A stretch of DNA of 23,342 bases from Prevotellaceae bacterium UBA7028 (GTDB lineage Bacteria; Bacteroidota; Bacteroidia; Bacteroidales; Bacteroidaceae), in assembly GCA_002494215.1 (NCBI GenBank), contig DLBF01000076.1, positions 1 to 23,342 of the forward strand. The letters run 5' to 3'. Shown here piece after piece: positions 14,268-23,181 of the stretch. Position 1 is the first letter of the stretch. Every line of letters starts with the position of its first letter. Below the pieces are notes generated by a model, which was given only the letters and a program-made list of their open reading frames with translations, was not told the DNA's origin and did no database searches. A program made the translations under genes and the position numbers.

Positions 14268-14351
14268 TCAAGCTTTGAAAATATATAATCAAAGTTTGAA
14301 AATAAATTATCAAGTCATGAAAATATATTTTCAAAGCTTGAAAATAATTTT
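14268..14351. repeat. Four 21-bp imperfect tandem repeats
   Basis: The units start at 14268, 14289, 14310 and 14331, each exactly 21 bp, with consensus near TCAAAGCTTTGAAAATA plus an AT-rich tail. The core TTTTCAAGCTTTGAAAA is itself close to a perfect palindrome. A period of 21 bp is two helical turns, so the copies face the same side of the DNA. Confidence 0.88.
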
Positions 14352-14385
14352 TGTAAGCCATATTAGAATGTTTTATTCCATAGAA

Positions 14386-14477
14386 AATCCCTTTTTCCTA
14401 TAGTAGTGCTTGCTTTTTATGATGCTATCATCTGTTAACTATGATAGTTTCGAAAGCCTATATAGAGAAAAGGGATT
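14386..14477. repeat. Nested inverted repeat
   Basis: The outer arms AATCCCTTTTTCCTATAG (14386-14403) and CTATATAGAGAAAAGGGATT (14458-14477) pair over 16-18 positions. Between them is a perfect hairpin, CTATCAT (14425-14431) and ATGATAG (14441-14447). It may be a bidirectional terminator or a small mobile-repeat remnant. Confidence 0.7.
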
Positions 14478-14503
14478 ATATGATAAATTAATGTTGTGTC
14501 AGC

Positions 14504-15820
14504 CTATGAATTGAATCTTGCAGCTTGTCCCAGAATACTCGGGTTAATCTGCTTGCCATCCCAGACAAGCCGACCGTTGACGTATGTCTGGCAGACTTTC
14601 CAGTTGAAGGTCTTTCCTTCTAATGGACTCCAGCCGCAACGGCTCTGTATAACACCCTTGTTTACTTGCCAAGGACTATTGGCACGAACCAATGTAAGGT
14701 CGGCATGGTATCCCTCCCTGATGAAGCCACGCTTTTCTATTCCAAAGAGTTGGGCAGGATTGTGGCACATGAGTTCTACCATACGCTCAATGGTTAGGAC
14801 TCCTTCGTCCACTAGGCTTAGCATAGCAGGCAAACTGAACTGCACCATGGGCATACCACTCATGGCCTTGCAGCATCCGCCTTCTTTCTCGCTCAGAAGA
14901 TGGGGTGCATGGTCTGTTCCTACAACGGCGATTCTGCCATCGGAGAGTGCCTGTCGGAGTGCCTGCCTGTCTTCTGAACTCTTGATGGCAGGATTACATT
15001 TGATGCGTGCGCCTAGATGTTGGTAATCCTGATTGCAGAAGAGAAGATGAGCTACGCAGGCCTCGGCTGTTATCTGTTTGTCGTTAGGCGTGAACAGATT
15101 CAGTTCACATGCTGTCGTCAAGTGGGCTACATGCAGTCGAGCTCCAGTCTCCTTTGCAAGGCGGACGGCCAACTCTGTACTTTGGTAGCAAGCCTTGGCA
15201 TCGCGTATTTCAGGGTGATGGATAACAGCAGGATCATCGCCATACATCGATTTAAACTCTGTCATGCGTTGGTTGATACGGTTCGTATCCTCGCAATGCG
15301 TCATTAATAATGTGGGGCAATGTTGGAAGATGTCTCTGAGGGCTTCTTCCTTGTCAACCAGCATATTGCCAGTACTGCTTCCCATGAAGAGTTTGACACC
15401 TGGAACACGGTGCGGGTCAACGTTGCGGATTTCCTGAATATTGTTGTTCGTTGCACCTAAGAAAAAGCCGTAATTGACGTGACACTTCTCAGCTGCCATC
15501 TTGTATCGTTCTTCCAGAAGGGGCAGGGTGGTTGTCTGGGGTGACACGTTGGGCATGTCAAGTACGGTTGTAACACCTCCGGCAGCTGCTGCTCGAGTTT
15601 CTGTGTCCATGTCGGCTTTATGCGTAAGACCTGGGTCACGCATATGCACATGGTCATCGATTACGCCAGGAAGAAGGTATAGCCTTTCGCTTTCTGCCTC
15701 CTCATCTATGGGATAAGAAGATTTTGTGATTTTAGTTATAATGCCGTCCTCAACAAAGACAGAGCCAAGAAACTGCTCCCCTTCGTTGACAACGACAACA
15801 TCTTTGATTTCGAAATTCAT
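14504..15820 (-). CDS. pyrC: Dihydroorotase
   Basis: The protein has 438 residues. It catalyses the reversible ring closure of carbamoyl aspartate to dihydroorotate in pyrimidine synthesis. The amidohydrolase metal site is shown by DDHVHMRDPG (His57, His59, with the substrate-binding Arg), then AGGVTTVLDMPNVSP, MTHCED, HVAHLTT and GTDHAPH near residue 303. Length and motifs fit the long (class I-like) dihydroorotases. The ATG directly follows the stop codon of the Dpm1-like gene (TAAATG), so the pair should be translated from one message. The 3' end faces the repeat-rich gap at 14211-14503. Confidence 0.94.
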   Translation of the reverse strand: MNFEIKDVVVVNEGEQFLGSVFVEDGIITKITKSSYPIDEEAESERLYLLPGVIDDHVHMRDPGLTHKADMDTETRAAAAGGVTTVLDMPNVSPQTTTLPLLEERYKMAAEKCHVNYGFFLGATNNNIQEIRNVDPHRVPGVKLFMGSSTGNMLVDKEEALRDIFQHCPTLLMTHCEDTNRINQRMTEFKSMYGDDPAVIHHPEIRDAKACYQSTELAVRLAKETGARLHVAHLTTACELNLFTPNDKQITAEACVAHLLFCNQDYQHLGARIKCNPAIKSSEDRQALRQALSDGRIAVVGTDHAPHLLSEKEGGCCKAMSGMPMVQFSLPAMLSLVDEGVLTIERMVELMCHNPAQLFGIEKRGFIREGYHADLTLVRANSPWQVNKGVIQSRCGWSPLEGKTFNWKVCQTYVNGRLVWDGKQINPSILGQAARFNS

Positions 15821-16564
15821 TTAAGCCTTCTTTCTGACTTTTCCCAATCTTAGTTTCATGACTCCAAAGAGGGCTTCGCCAAATATGCCGCCACTCATCT
15901 TGCTTGTTCCCAATTCGCGGTTTACGAATATAACGGGGACCTCCTTAACCTTGAATCCCAAACGGACGGCAGTATACTTCATTTCAATCTGGAATGCATA
16001 TCCCTTGAAACGGATATTGTCGAGGTCAATGGCTTCGAGCACTTGACGTTTGTAGCATACAAAACCTGCTGTTGTGTCTCGCAGAGAGATTCCTAAGACT
16101 GTTCGAACGTATGCCGAGGCATAGTAGCTCATCAGTACACGTCCTATAGGCCAGTTAACGACGTTAACACCTGTAACGTAACGGCTTCCTACGGAAACAT
16201 CGGCTCCCTCATCGTGGCATGCAGCATAGAGACGTGGAAGGTCTGCGGGATTGTGACTGAAGTCGGCGTCCATCTCGATGATGTAGTCGTATTTCTCTTC
16301 AATAGCCCATTTGAAACCTCTGATATAAGCGGTTCCTAGGCCAAGCTTTCCACTACGTTCTATAAGAAAAAGACGGTCTTGGAATTCGGAACTCATCAGA
16401 TCTTTGACAATCTGAGCTGTTCCGTCAGGACTCCCGTCGTCTATGATAAGTACATCGAACCCCTTCTCGAGGCTTGTGACAGCCCTGATGATGGCTTCTA
16501 TGTTTTCCTTCTCGTTATATGTTGGAATGATTACAATAGTGTCGTTTTTGTGTTTTGAATCCAT
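15821..16564 (-). CDS. Polyprenol monophosphomannose synthase-like glycosyltransferase
   Basis: The protein has 247 residues and is a GT-A family 2 enzyme of the Dpm1 type. Motifs are IVIIPTYNEKENI, LIIDDGSPDGT (nucleotide binding), MDADFSHNPADLPRL (the DxD-like metal site) and the Dpm1-type VGSRYVTG, NWPIGRVLMSYYAS and DTTAGFVCYKR. There are no C-terminal membrane helices, so this is the soluble, peripherally bound form. The likely reaction is transfer of a hexose from a GDP- or UDP-sugar to a polyprenyl phosphate for envelope glycan building. The sugar is not shown by sequence. It is the first gene of a two-gene unit with pyrC. Confidence 0.9.
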   Translation of the reverse strand: MDSKHKNDTIVIIPTYNEKENIEAIIRAVTSLEKGFDVLIIDDGSPDGTAQIVKDLMSSEFQDRLFLIERSGKLGLGTAYIRGFKWAIEEKYDYIIEMDADFSHNPADLPRLYAACHDEGADVSVGSRYVTGVNVVNWPIGRVLMSYYASAYVRTVLGISLRDTTAGFVCYKRQVLEAIDLDNIRFKGYAFQIEMKYTAVRLGFKVKEVPVIFVNRELGTSKMSGGIFGEALFGVMKLRLGKVRKKA

Positions 16565-16592
16565 ACTTAAATTTATTTCGTTATATATTTCG

Positions 16593-16600
16593 CAAAAATA
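16593..16600 (-). promoter_or_regulatory. Possible -7 box of the Dpm1-like gene
   Basis: On the minus strand TATTTTTG fits TAnnTTTG, about 28 nt before the ATG. The -33 element is poor, so this is tentative. Confidence 0.5.
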
Positions 16601-16694
16601 CTTATTTTTGTGGAGTAAAACTACAATTAGTCAGAAAAGTTGTTTGTTTTTCGAAAAAAAACATGTTTTTTAACAATGTTTAGAATCTTTGTCG

Positions 16695-16709
16695 TACCTT
16701 TGCAAAGGT
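16695..16709 (+). promoter_or_regulatory. guaA -7 box within a 14-bp perfect palindrome
   Basis: TACCTTTG (16695-16702) is a perfect -7 element. ACCTTTGCAAAGGT (16696-16709) is a perfect palindrome over it and the expected start site. No clear TTTG lies at -33. Other TACCTTTG boxes in this window are not palindromic, so an operator is possible. Confidence 0.65.
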
Positions 16710-16734
16710 GAATAATAAAGAAATTAAGCCGCAT

Positions 16735-18360
16735 ATGCAGCAACAAAAGATTATAATCCTTGATTTTGGCTCACAGACAACACAGCTTATAGCAAGAAGA
16801 CTTCGTGAATTAGATACGTTCTGTGAGATTCTCCCTTACAACAAATTTCCAGTTGGCGACCCAGATGTGATAGGCGTTATCCTCTCTGGCAGTCCCTTTA
16901 GTGTTTATGACCCAGAGGCCTTTAAGGTTGATTTAAGCCAGTTTATGGGAAAACTCCCGGTTCTGGGAATCTGCTATGGCGCTCAATACATTTCCTATAA
17001 TAATGGTGGAAATGTCGAACCTGCAGGTAGTCGCGAATACGGTCGTCAGAACCTGACAACAATTAATAAGGAATGCGCTCTGTTCCGTGGCTTCGATGAT
17101 AATAGCCAGGTATGGATGTCTCATGGAGACACCATAACAGCTATTCCTACAGGTGCTCAGATAGCTGCCAGCACTCCTCAGGTGAAGAATGCAGCCTATT
17201 TCATTCCATCATTTAATGGTGGCAAGCCTGTATTTGGTGTTCAGTTCCATCCTGAAGTGTTCCATAGTGTACAGGGAACGCTGTTGCTGAAGAACTTTGT
17301 TGTGGATGTCTGTGGCGGCAGACAGGACTGGTCAGCTGCCAATTATATTGAAACAACTGTACGCGAGTTGCGTGAACAAATAGGAACAGACCGTGTTATC
17401 CTGGGACTCTCAGGCGGTGTTGACAGTAGCGTTTGTGCTGTTCTGTTGAACAGAGCAATCGGAAGTCAGTTGACTTGTATCTTTGTGGATCATGGTATGC
17501 TCCGTAAGAACGAGTTTACTGATGTAATGCGCGATTACGAGTGCTTGGGACTGAATGTTATTGGCGTAGATGCCAGTGAGAAGTTCCTTTCTGACCTTGA
17601 TGGTGTTACAGAGCCTGAGAAGAAGCGTAAGATTATCGGCCGCGATTTCATCGAGGTCTTCAACGAGCAGGCAAGAAAGATTACCGATGCCAAATGGCTG
17701 GCACAGGGAACTATTTATCCTGACCGAATCGAAAGTTTGAACATCACAGGTAAGGTTATTAAGAGTCACCACAATGTGGGTGGTTTGCCAGAGGAAATGC
17801 ATCTTTCTCTTTGCGAACCCTTGAAGTGGTTGTTCAAGGACGAGGTTCGTCGAGTAGGACGTGAATTGGGAATGCCCGAGCATCTGATTACTCGTCATCC
17901 CTTCCCCGGCCCAGGATTGGCTGTTCGTATTCTTGGTGCTATCACTCGCGAAAAGGTACGTATCTTGCAGGATGCAGATGATATCTATATCCGTGGCCTT
18001 CGTGATTACAAGGTTAAGCTGAGTGGCGAGGAAGCACGCAGAGTCTTGGCAGCAGGTGTTCCTGCAGACATGAAGAACGGAGAGATTGAGGTTAGCCTGT
18101 ATGACCAGATCTGGCAGGCAGGTACAATCCTACTTTCAGACGTTCGCAGCGTAGGTGTGATGGGTGATGAGCGTACATACGAGAATCCCGTTGCTCTGCG
18201 TGCTGTAACCAGTACAGATGCCATGACAGCAGACTGGGCACATCTCCCATATGACTTTATGGCAAAAGTAAGTACAGAAATAATCAATAAGGTTAAGGGC
18301 GTAAATAGAGTTTGTTACGACATCTCTTCTAAGCCACCCTCGACAATTGAATGGGAATAA
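16735..18360 (+). CDS. guaA: GMP synthase (glutamine-hydrolysing)
   Basis: The protein has 541 residues from ATG 16735. A GTG at 16708 would add nine residues but falls at the predicted transcription start, and [13 protein letters not shown] is the normal N-terminus. GuaA converts XMP to GMP with glutamine and ATP. The class I amidotransferase domain (about 1-195) has the nucleophile Cys80 in GICYGAQ, and His172 and Glu174 in FHPEV. The ATP pyrophosphatase domain follows, with P-loop SGGVDS at 226-231. The C-terminal dimerisation domain ends in the family's usual [11 protein letters not shown]. The gene has its own promoter. A C/G-rich hairpin lies just downstream. Confidence 0.96.
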   Translation: MQQQKIIILDFGSQTTQLIARRLRELDTFCEILPYNKFPVGDPDVIGVILSGSPFSVYDPEAFKVDLSQFMGKLPVLGICYGAQYISYNNGGNVEPAGSREYGRQNLTTINKECALFRGFDDNSQVWMSHGDTITAIPTGAQIAASTPQVKNAAYFIPSFNGGKPVFGVQFHPEVFHSVQGTLLLKNFVVDVCGGRQDWSAANYIETTVRELREQIGTDRVILGLSGGVDSSVCAVLLNRAIGSQLTCIFVDHGMLRKNEFTDVMRDYECLGLNVIGVDASEKFLSDLDGVTEPEKKRKIIGRDFIEVFNEQARKITDAKWLAQGTIYPDRIESLNITGKVIKSHHNVGGLPEEMHLSLCEPLKWLFKDEVRRVGRELGMPEHLITRHPFPGPGLAVRILGAITREKVRILQDADDIYIRGLRDYKVKLSGEEARRVLAAGVPADMKNGEIEVSLYDQIWQAGTILLSDVRSVGVMGDERTYENPVALRAVTSTDAMTADWAHLPYDFMAKVSTEIINKVKGVNRVCYDISSKPPSTIEWE

Positions 18361-18375
18361 ATATACCTTTCCTTC

Positions 18376-18403
18376 TTCCCCTCCGCATTTTGCGGGGGGG
18401 GAA
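18376..18403. repeat. GC-rich hairpin after guaA
   Basis: TTCCCCTCCGCA (18376-18387) pairs with TGCGGGGGGGGAA (18391-18403) around a TTT loop, with one mismatch and one extra G. No T-run follows on the plus strand, so it is not a standard terminator. It resembles the other C/G-rich palindromes in the window. Confidence 0.6.
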
Positions 18404-18448
18404 CGCCTTAAAAATCAATATTATAGACTAAGTTAATGCGCAAATAAG

Positions 18449-20392
18449 ATGAAATGGTTATCTTCCCTAACTAATTGGTACTTCTCCAAGAAGGCGTTGC
18501 CTTATTGGGGGTTGTTACTATTGGATTGTTTTATAGTCCTATTTTCAGGATATGTAGTATATTTCCTGCATCTTGACAGTTTAGCATTCCTTGAGGAAAT
18601 GTGGCCTATGACATATAGGCTTCTATTCCTGATACCTTTCTTCATCGTTTTCTTTAGGCTTTTCCATACTTATTCCGGTATTGTCAGATATTCGTCATTT
18701 ATAGACCTTCAGCACTTGGTCTCTGCCAATCTATGTGCAACAATCATATCATATCTGGCATGTTATCTTATTGATGAAACCGATATAAGTAACATCGAAC
18801 CCTTCACTATATCAGAGTGTATAGGTCTATTTATTGTGGTAACAATGTTCATGGCTGCTGTACGCGTCTGCGTGAAGATCATGTATGATTTCTTCAGGAT
18901 GGATTCATATACAAAACGTGTATTCATCTATGGTGTTCATGCTGGTGGAGTAGGCTTGGCAAAGAGTATCCAGAACCAAAATCCTATGCAATATAAGGTG
19001 GTTGGTTTTGTCACTCCCGATGAATACAAGTATTCAGAGTATCTGATGGGCGCTCTTGTACATCATGATAGTCCTCGCCTGATTAATCACATGAAGGAGA
19101 AAGGGGCTGAGATTCTGATTGTCAGTCCCTTGGAAGTTGAACATTTCCGTACTCGTGAGGAGTTAATCAATGAATTGATTGCTAACGAAATCAAGATAAT
19201 GATGATTCCTCAGGCTGAGGAATGGAATGGCCAGACAGATTTGCAGCATCAGCATCTGCAGGAGGTTGATATAGAGGATTTGCTGCCTCGAAACAAAATT
19301 GAGGTTAACATGGATGCCATAGGACAGCTACTTACAGGAAAGGTAATCTTGATTACAGGTGCGGCAGGATCTATAGGAAGTGAGATGGTAAAACAAATTG
19401 CTATCTATAACCCGTCTGAGATGGTGCTGATAGATCAAGCAGAAACGCCCATGCATGAGGTTCGTTTGACAATGGAGCGTGAGTTCCCCAATATCAAGTC
19501 CTTTACCATTGTTACGAGTATAACAGATAAGAAACATATGGAGAAGATATTCTCCGATCATCGTCCTGATTATGTTTTCCACGCAGCTGCATACAAACAT
19601 GTGCCTATGATGGAAGATAATCCTGGACAAGCTGTACGCAATAATATATATGGTACGCATGTAATAGCCGACCTGGCTGTTAAGTATGGCACCAAGAAGT
19701 TTGTGATGATTTCTACGGATAAGGCTGTGAACCCCACCAACGTTATGGGATGTTCTAAGCGTATCTGTGAGATATATTGTCAGTCTCTGAACAAGACTAT
19801 TGCTGAGGACACCTGTCCGATTGCTGTGGCAGAAGATGTGGAGAAGCCTATCACTCAGTTCGTGACAACACGTTTTGGTAATGTCCTTGGTTCTAATGGT
19901 TCCGTTATTCCCATTTTCAAGGAGCAGATAAAGATGGGTGGTCCCGTAACGGTTACTCATCCTGATATTATCCGTTACTTCATGCTTATTCCAGAAGCAT
20001 GTAAGCTTGTTCTTGAAGCTGGTACAATGGGTAAGGGAGGCGAGATATTTGTCTTCGATATGGGTAAGCCTGTACGTATTGCAGACCTGGCAATGCGTAT
20101 GATTAAACTATCTGGTGCCAAGAATGTCGACATCAAGTTCACAGGTCTTAGAGATGGTGAGAAGCTTTACGAAGAGGTGTTGTCGGATATGGAAAGCACA
20201 AAGCCTACCATACATCCCAAGATTATGATAGCCTCTGTTCGCGAATACGACTACAGTGCTGTATGTGCCGACGAGGATCGTCTGATTAAGGCTGCAGGGG
20301 ACTTTGACGATATGAATATCGTTAAGATTATGAAGGAGATCGTTCCTGAGTATAAAAGCAACAGTTCGAAGTATTGTGTGCTGGACAAGTAA
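18449..20392 (+). CDS. Membrane-bound nucleotide-sugar 4,6-dehydratase (CapD/WbpM/PglF type)
   Basis: The protein has 647 residues. The N-terminus has about four membrane helices (to about residue 140), followed by a CoA-binding-like Rossmann domain (YGVHAGGVGLAKSI) and a C-terminal SDR dehydratase domain from about 295. The NAD site is TGAAGSIGSE (near 301-310). The catalytic region is STDKAVNPTNVMGCSKR, with Met433 in place of the usual Tyr and Lys437, as is typical of the WbpM/PglF group. These enzymes make 4-keto-6-deoxy UDP-GlcNAc for surface polysaccharide or glycan sugars. It is 88 bp after guaA without a clear promoter. A strong hairpin follows its stop codon. Confidence 0.93.
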   Translation: MKWLSSLTNWYFSKKALPYWGLLLLDCFIVLFSGYVVYFLHLDSLAFLEEMWPMTYRLLFLIPFFIVFFRLFHTYSGIVRYSSFIDLQHLVSANLCATIISYLACYLIDETDISNIEPFTISECIGLFIVVTMFMAAVRVCVKIMYDFFRMDSYTKRVFIYGVHAGGVGLAKSIQNQNPMQYKVVGFVTPDEYKYSEYLMGALVHHDSPRLINHMKEKGAEILIVSPLEVEHFRTREELINELIANEIKIMMIPQAEEWNGQTDLQHQHLQEVDIEDLLPRNKIEVNMDAIGQLLTGKVILITGAAGSIGSEMVKQIAIYNPSEMVLIDQAETPMHEVRLTMEREFPNIKSFTIVTSITDKKHMEKIFSDHRPDYVFHAAAYKHVPMMEDNPGQAVRNNIYGTHVIADLAVKYGTKKFVMISTDKAVNPTNVMGCSKRICEIYCQSLNKTIAEDTCPIAVAEDVEKPITQFVTTRFGNVLGSNGSVIPIFKEQIKMGGPVTVTHPDIIRYFMLIPEACKLVLEAGTMGKGGEIFVFDMGKPVRIADLAMRMIKLSGAKNVDIKFTGLRDGEKLYEEVLSDMESTKPTIHPKIMIASVREYDYSAVCADEDRLIKAAGDFDDMNIVKIMKEIVPEYKSNSSKYCVLDK

Positions 20393-20411
20393 ATTTTATT
20401 TCATTATAATA

Positions 20412-20443
20412 ATGAAAGGGCTGGAATTTTCCAGCCCTTTCAT
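20412..20443. terminator. Bidirectional terminator between the dehydratase gene and rpiB
   Basis: ATGAAAGGGCTGGAA (20412-20426) and TTCCAGCCCTTTCAT (20429-20443) pair perfectly over 15 bp. The two genes converge here, so it can serve both. Flanks are T-rich on both strands, but without a long uninterrupted run. Confidence 0.85.
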
Positions 20444-20483
20444 GTTATGTTGTTCTAATCTCTAATCCGTATTCCCTAATCCA

Positions 20484-20912
20484 TTAACATGGAATCTTGT
20501 CAACGCGTTTCTGGTGACGTCCTCCTTCAAAGGGTGTTGCGAAGAACTCGTCCATAATCGCATCGGCTTCGTCATTGTTGATGAATCGTCCGGGCATAAC
20601 CAAGACATTGGCATCGTTATGCTGACGGATAAGATGTGCAATCTCAGGAATCCAACATAATCCGGCTCTTACAGATTTATGTTTGTTGAGCGTCATGCTA
20701 ATGCCTTCTCCGCTTCCGCAAATAGCTATACCGGGATATACTGTTCCTGCATCGATAGCAGAACCTAATGCGTGTCCGAAATCGGGATAGTCGCAACTTT
20801 CCTCGCTATATGTGCCGAAATCCTCAAACTCCATACCTTTGGATGTCAGGTATTCTTTCACATGCTCTTTAAGAGCGAATCCAGCGTGGTCGCTGGCAAG
20901 TCCTATTTTCAT
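20484..20912 (-). CDS. rpiB: Ribose-5-phosphate isomerase B
   Basis: The protein has 142 residues, the normal length. It interconverts ribose 5-phosphate and ribulose 5-phosphate. The N-terminal IGLASDHAGF holds the Asp8-His9 pair, and CGSGEGISMTLNKH begins with the catalytic Cys65. RQHNDANVLVMPGR is also conserved. The gene starts 6 bp after the transketolase stop codon, so the two pentose-phosphate enzymes form one operon. Confidence 0.96.
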   Translation of the reverse strand: MKIGLASDHAGFALKEHVKEYLTSKGMEFEDFGTYSEESCDYPDFGHALGSAIDAGTVYPGIAICGSGEGISMTLNKHKSVRAGLCWIPEIAHLIRQHNDANVLVMPGRFINNDEADAIMDEFFATPFEGGRHQKRVDKIPC

Positions 20913-20918
20913 ATTCGA

Positions 20919-22952
20919 TTATGCCTGAAGTAATTCTTTTACCTGATTGTAGACGTTCTCTGCATTGAATCCAAGTTTCTGGTCAAGAACCTTGTAGGGA
21001 GCAGAGAAACCAAAGCTCTCGAGGCCCCATATACGGCTACTGGGGTGAGCGCCAATTAAGAAGCCCTGTAAGTTGACGGGCAATCCAGCTGTAAGACCGA
21101 ATACCTTGCTTCCTGCGGGGATTATCTCATTCTGATATTCCGGAGTCTGCTCGCGGAAGAGTCCTTCGCTTGGAGCGCTTACGATTCGTACCTTTATTCC
21201 GTCTTTGCGAAGTAGGCGTGCGCCTGCAACAAGAGTACTTACCTCTGAACCGTTACCAACCAGAACCACATCGAATGTATCGTCGCTTTCTGCTGTAATG
21301 TATGCGCCGAACTTTGCGTTCTCATATGGTGTTCCTTCGGGAAGATTTTCTATAGTCTGACGGCTGAGAATAAGAGCAGAGGGAGTCTTTGTATTCTCCA
21401 TAGCCAGTTTCCAGCATACTGTAGTAGCATTTGTATCTGCAGGACGAAGGACAAGCATAGAGTTACGACCGCTATGATTCTTCAGTTTCTCCATGAGACG
21501 AATCTGTGCCTCTTGTTCTACGGGTTCGTGAGTAGGTCCGTCTTCGCCTACGCGGAATGCATCGTGAGTCCAGATGAACTTGACTGGCAGTTCCATAAGT
21601 GCAGCCATACGGATGGCGGGCTTCATGTAATCGCTGAATACAAAGAATGTTCCGCATGCAGCAATTACTCCGCCATGAAGGGCCATACCAATACAGCAGC
21701 ATGCCATTGTCAGTTCGGCTACACCAGCCTGCAGGAAACCACCTCCGTAGTTTTCTTTTGTGATGTCGCTGGCACCTCCCTTGATGAATCCGTCAGTCTT
21801 GTCTGAATTGCAGAGGTCTGCAGATGAAACAATCATATTGGGTACCTGCTTAGCCAACAGACTCAGACAGGCGCTGGATGCGTTACGTGTAGCATCGTTG
21901 GGCTTTTGCTGGATGCTGTCCCAGTCGATAGCGGGAATCTTATTGGCAAACCAGTCCTTCAGTTGATTAGCCTTCTCGATATTCTTCTCTGCCCAGTTAG
22001 CTTCCTCCTGGTGACGTTTAGCAACAATACCTTCCAGTTCCTTCATACGGGCATTGTATATCTCCTGTACTTCAGGCCATATTACGAATGGATCGTCTGG
22101 GTCTCCTCCCAGATTCTTGATGGTGTTACGGTAAGCATCGCCGCCTAAAGGTGCACCGTGAGTACTGCAATTGTGCTCGTAGCTTGTTCCGTCTGCCTTC
22201 TTGGCACCCTTGCCCATTACGCATTTACCAATAATGAGGGTAGGCTTGTCTTTTACATTCTTTGCCTTCTCTATGGCAGAACGTATTTGCTCTACGTTGT
22301 TTCCGTCGATTTCGATAACCTCCCAATGCAATGCACGATATTTGGCTGCGGTGTCCTCGTTCATTACTACGTTTGTCTCTGTTGACAGTTGAATGTCATT
22401 TGAGTCGTAGAACATGATAAGGTTATCAAGTGCCAGGGTGCCTGCAATTCGTGCAGCTCCCATGCTAATCTCCTCCTGAATGCCACCGTCGCTGATATAT
22501 GCATAGATAGTTTCTTTCTCGAAGGTTGGGTTCCCTGTCTTTGCTGCCAGGAACTTTGCTGCTATTGCAGCGCCAACGGCATAGGTGTGTCCTTGTCCCA
22601 GAGGACCAGAACTGTTTTCGATACCACGCTCATAGCAAACTTCGGGATGTCCGGGAGTAGGGGAGCCCCATTGACGTAGTTGCATCACCTCCTCCATTGT
22701 GTATTTGCCAATAAGTGTCAGTTCAGCATAAAGCATGGGTGACATGTGTCCGGGATCCAGGAAGAAACGGTCGCGTCCCATCCAAGTGGGGTTCTTAGGG
22801 TCGAACTGCAGATATTCGCTGTATAATACGTTGATGAAGTCTGCACCGCCCATTGCACCACCGGGGTGTCCGCTCTTTGCTTTTTCCACCATCGCAGCAG
22901 CCAGGATACGTATGTTGTCGGCTGCACGATTCATTGTTTGAATACTATTCAT
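20919..22952 (-). CDS. tkt: Transketolase
   Basis: The protein has 677 residues, full length. It moves two-carbon units between sugar phosphates and makes erythrose 4-phosphate, which the DAHP synthase encoded at 466-1530 uses. Visible sites are GHPGG with His29, GPLGQGH, the thiamine-diphosphate/metal region YISDGGIQEE, NCSTHGAPLG, the pyrimidine-domain stretch DAFRVGEDGPTHEPVEQ, and the C-terminal IVSAPS. The Asp-Gly-Gly-Ile-Gln-Glu version of the metal motif differs slightly from the common GDGDLQEG. An ATG at codon 7 is an alternative start. It is the first gene of the tkt-rpiB unit. Confidence 0.96.
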   Translation of the reverse strand: MNSIQTMNRAADNIRILAAAMVEKAKSGHPGGAMGGADFINVLYSEYLQFDPKNPTWMGRDRFFLDPGHMSPMLYAELTLIGKYTMEEVMQLRQWGSPTPGHPEVCYERGIENSSGPLGQGHTYAVGAAIAAKFLAAKTGNPTFEKETIYAYISDGGIQEEISMGAARIAGTLALDNLIMFYDSNDIQLSTETNVVMNEDTAAKYRALHWEVIEIDGNNVEQIRSAIEKAKNVKDKPTLIIGKCVMGKGAKKADGTSYEHNCSTHGAPLGGDAYRNTIKNLGGDPDDPFVIWPEVQEIYNARMKELEGIVAKRHQEEANWAEKNIEKANQLKDWFANKIPAIDWDSIQQKPNDATRNASSACLSLLAKQVPNMIVSSADLCNSDKTDGFIKGGASDITKENYGGGFLQAGVAELTMACCCIGMALHGGVIAACGTFFVFSDYMKPAIRMAALMELPVKFIWTHDAFRVGEDGPTHEPVEQEAQIRLMEKLKNHSGRNSMLVLRPADTNATTVCWKLAMENTKTPSALILSRQTIENLPEGTPYENAKFGAYITAESDDTFDVVLVGNGSEVSTLVAGARLLRKDGIKVRIVSAPSEGLFREQTPEYQNEIIPAGSKVFGLTAGLPVNLQGFLIGAHPSSRIWGLESFGFSAPYKVLDQKLGFNAENVYNQVKELLQA

Positions 22953-22987
22953 TGTGATATCTTTTATTTATCTGTTTTTTCTGTCTG

Positions 22988-23019
22988 CAAAATTATGAAA
23001 TTCTGTGCAGATTTTCAAC
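22988..23019 (-). promoter_or_regulatory. Promoter of tkt-rpiB
   Basis: On the minus strand GTTG (23019-23016, one mismatch to TTTG), 20 nt, then TAATTTTG (22995-22988), 35 nt before the tkt ATG. Confidence 0.75.
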
Positions 23020-23121
23020 TATCTTCAATGCTTTATTTGATAATACTTTCAAATATTATTTCAGCCCTCTGTTTGGGATAGCTACCGTATCATTATTGGT
23101 CGCAAATTCGATGATATAATA

Positions 23122-23158
23122 AATCCCCGCTGTGGAGCAAGTGTCCGCAGCGGGGATT
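23122..23158 (-). terminator. Terminator after galactokinase
   Basis: AATCCCCGCTGTGG (23122-23135) pairs with CCGCAGCGGGGATT (23145-23158), with 13 of 14 positions matched. In the minus-strand direction it follows the galK stop by 23 nt and is followed by TTATTATAT. Confidence 0.85.
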
Positions 23159-23181
23159 CCTTATTTTGTTAATTAGAGAGA

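Larger units (their letters stand above)
14211..14503. other. Non-coding gap between convergent genes
   Basis: This 293-bp AT-rich region lies between the ends of the MetH-domain gene (plus) and pyrC (minus). It contains four 21-bp tandem repeats (14268-14351) and a nested inverted repeat (14386-14477). No ORF, promoter or tRNA is seen. Either structure could help end transcription from both sides. Confidence 0.75.

Noticed and set aside
14268..14351. CRISPR array
   Set aside because: The repeats are directly adjacent 21-bp units without unique spacers, and no cas genes are present.
16708..16734. GTG start for guaA adding nine residues
   Set aside because: It falls at the expected transcription start and inside the palindrome; the ATG at 16735 gives the normal GuaA N-terminus.
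18376..18403. Intrinsic terminator after guaA
   Set aside because: A strong hairpin is present, but no T-run follows on the plus strand, so it is listed as a repeat rather than a terminator.
19328..19960. Minus-strand ORF of 210 codons
   Set aside because: It is the antisense of the sugar dehydratase catalytic domain; nothing supports independent coding.
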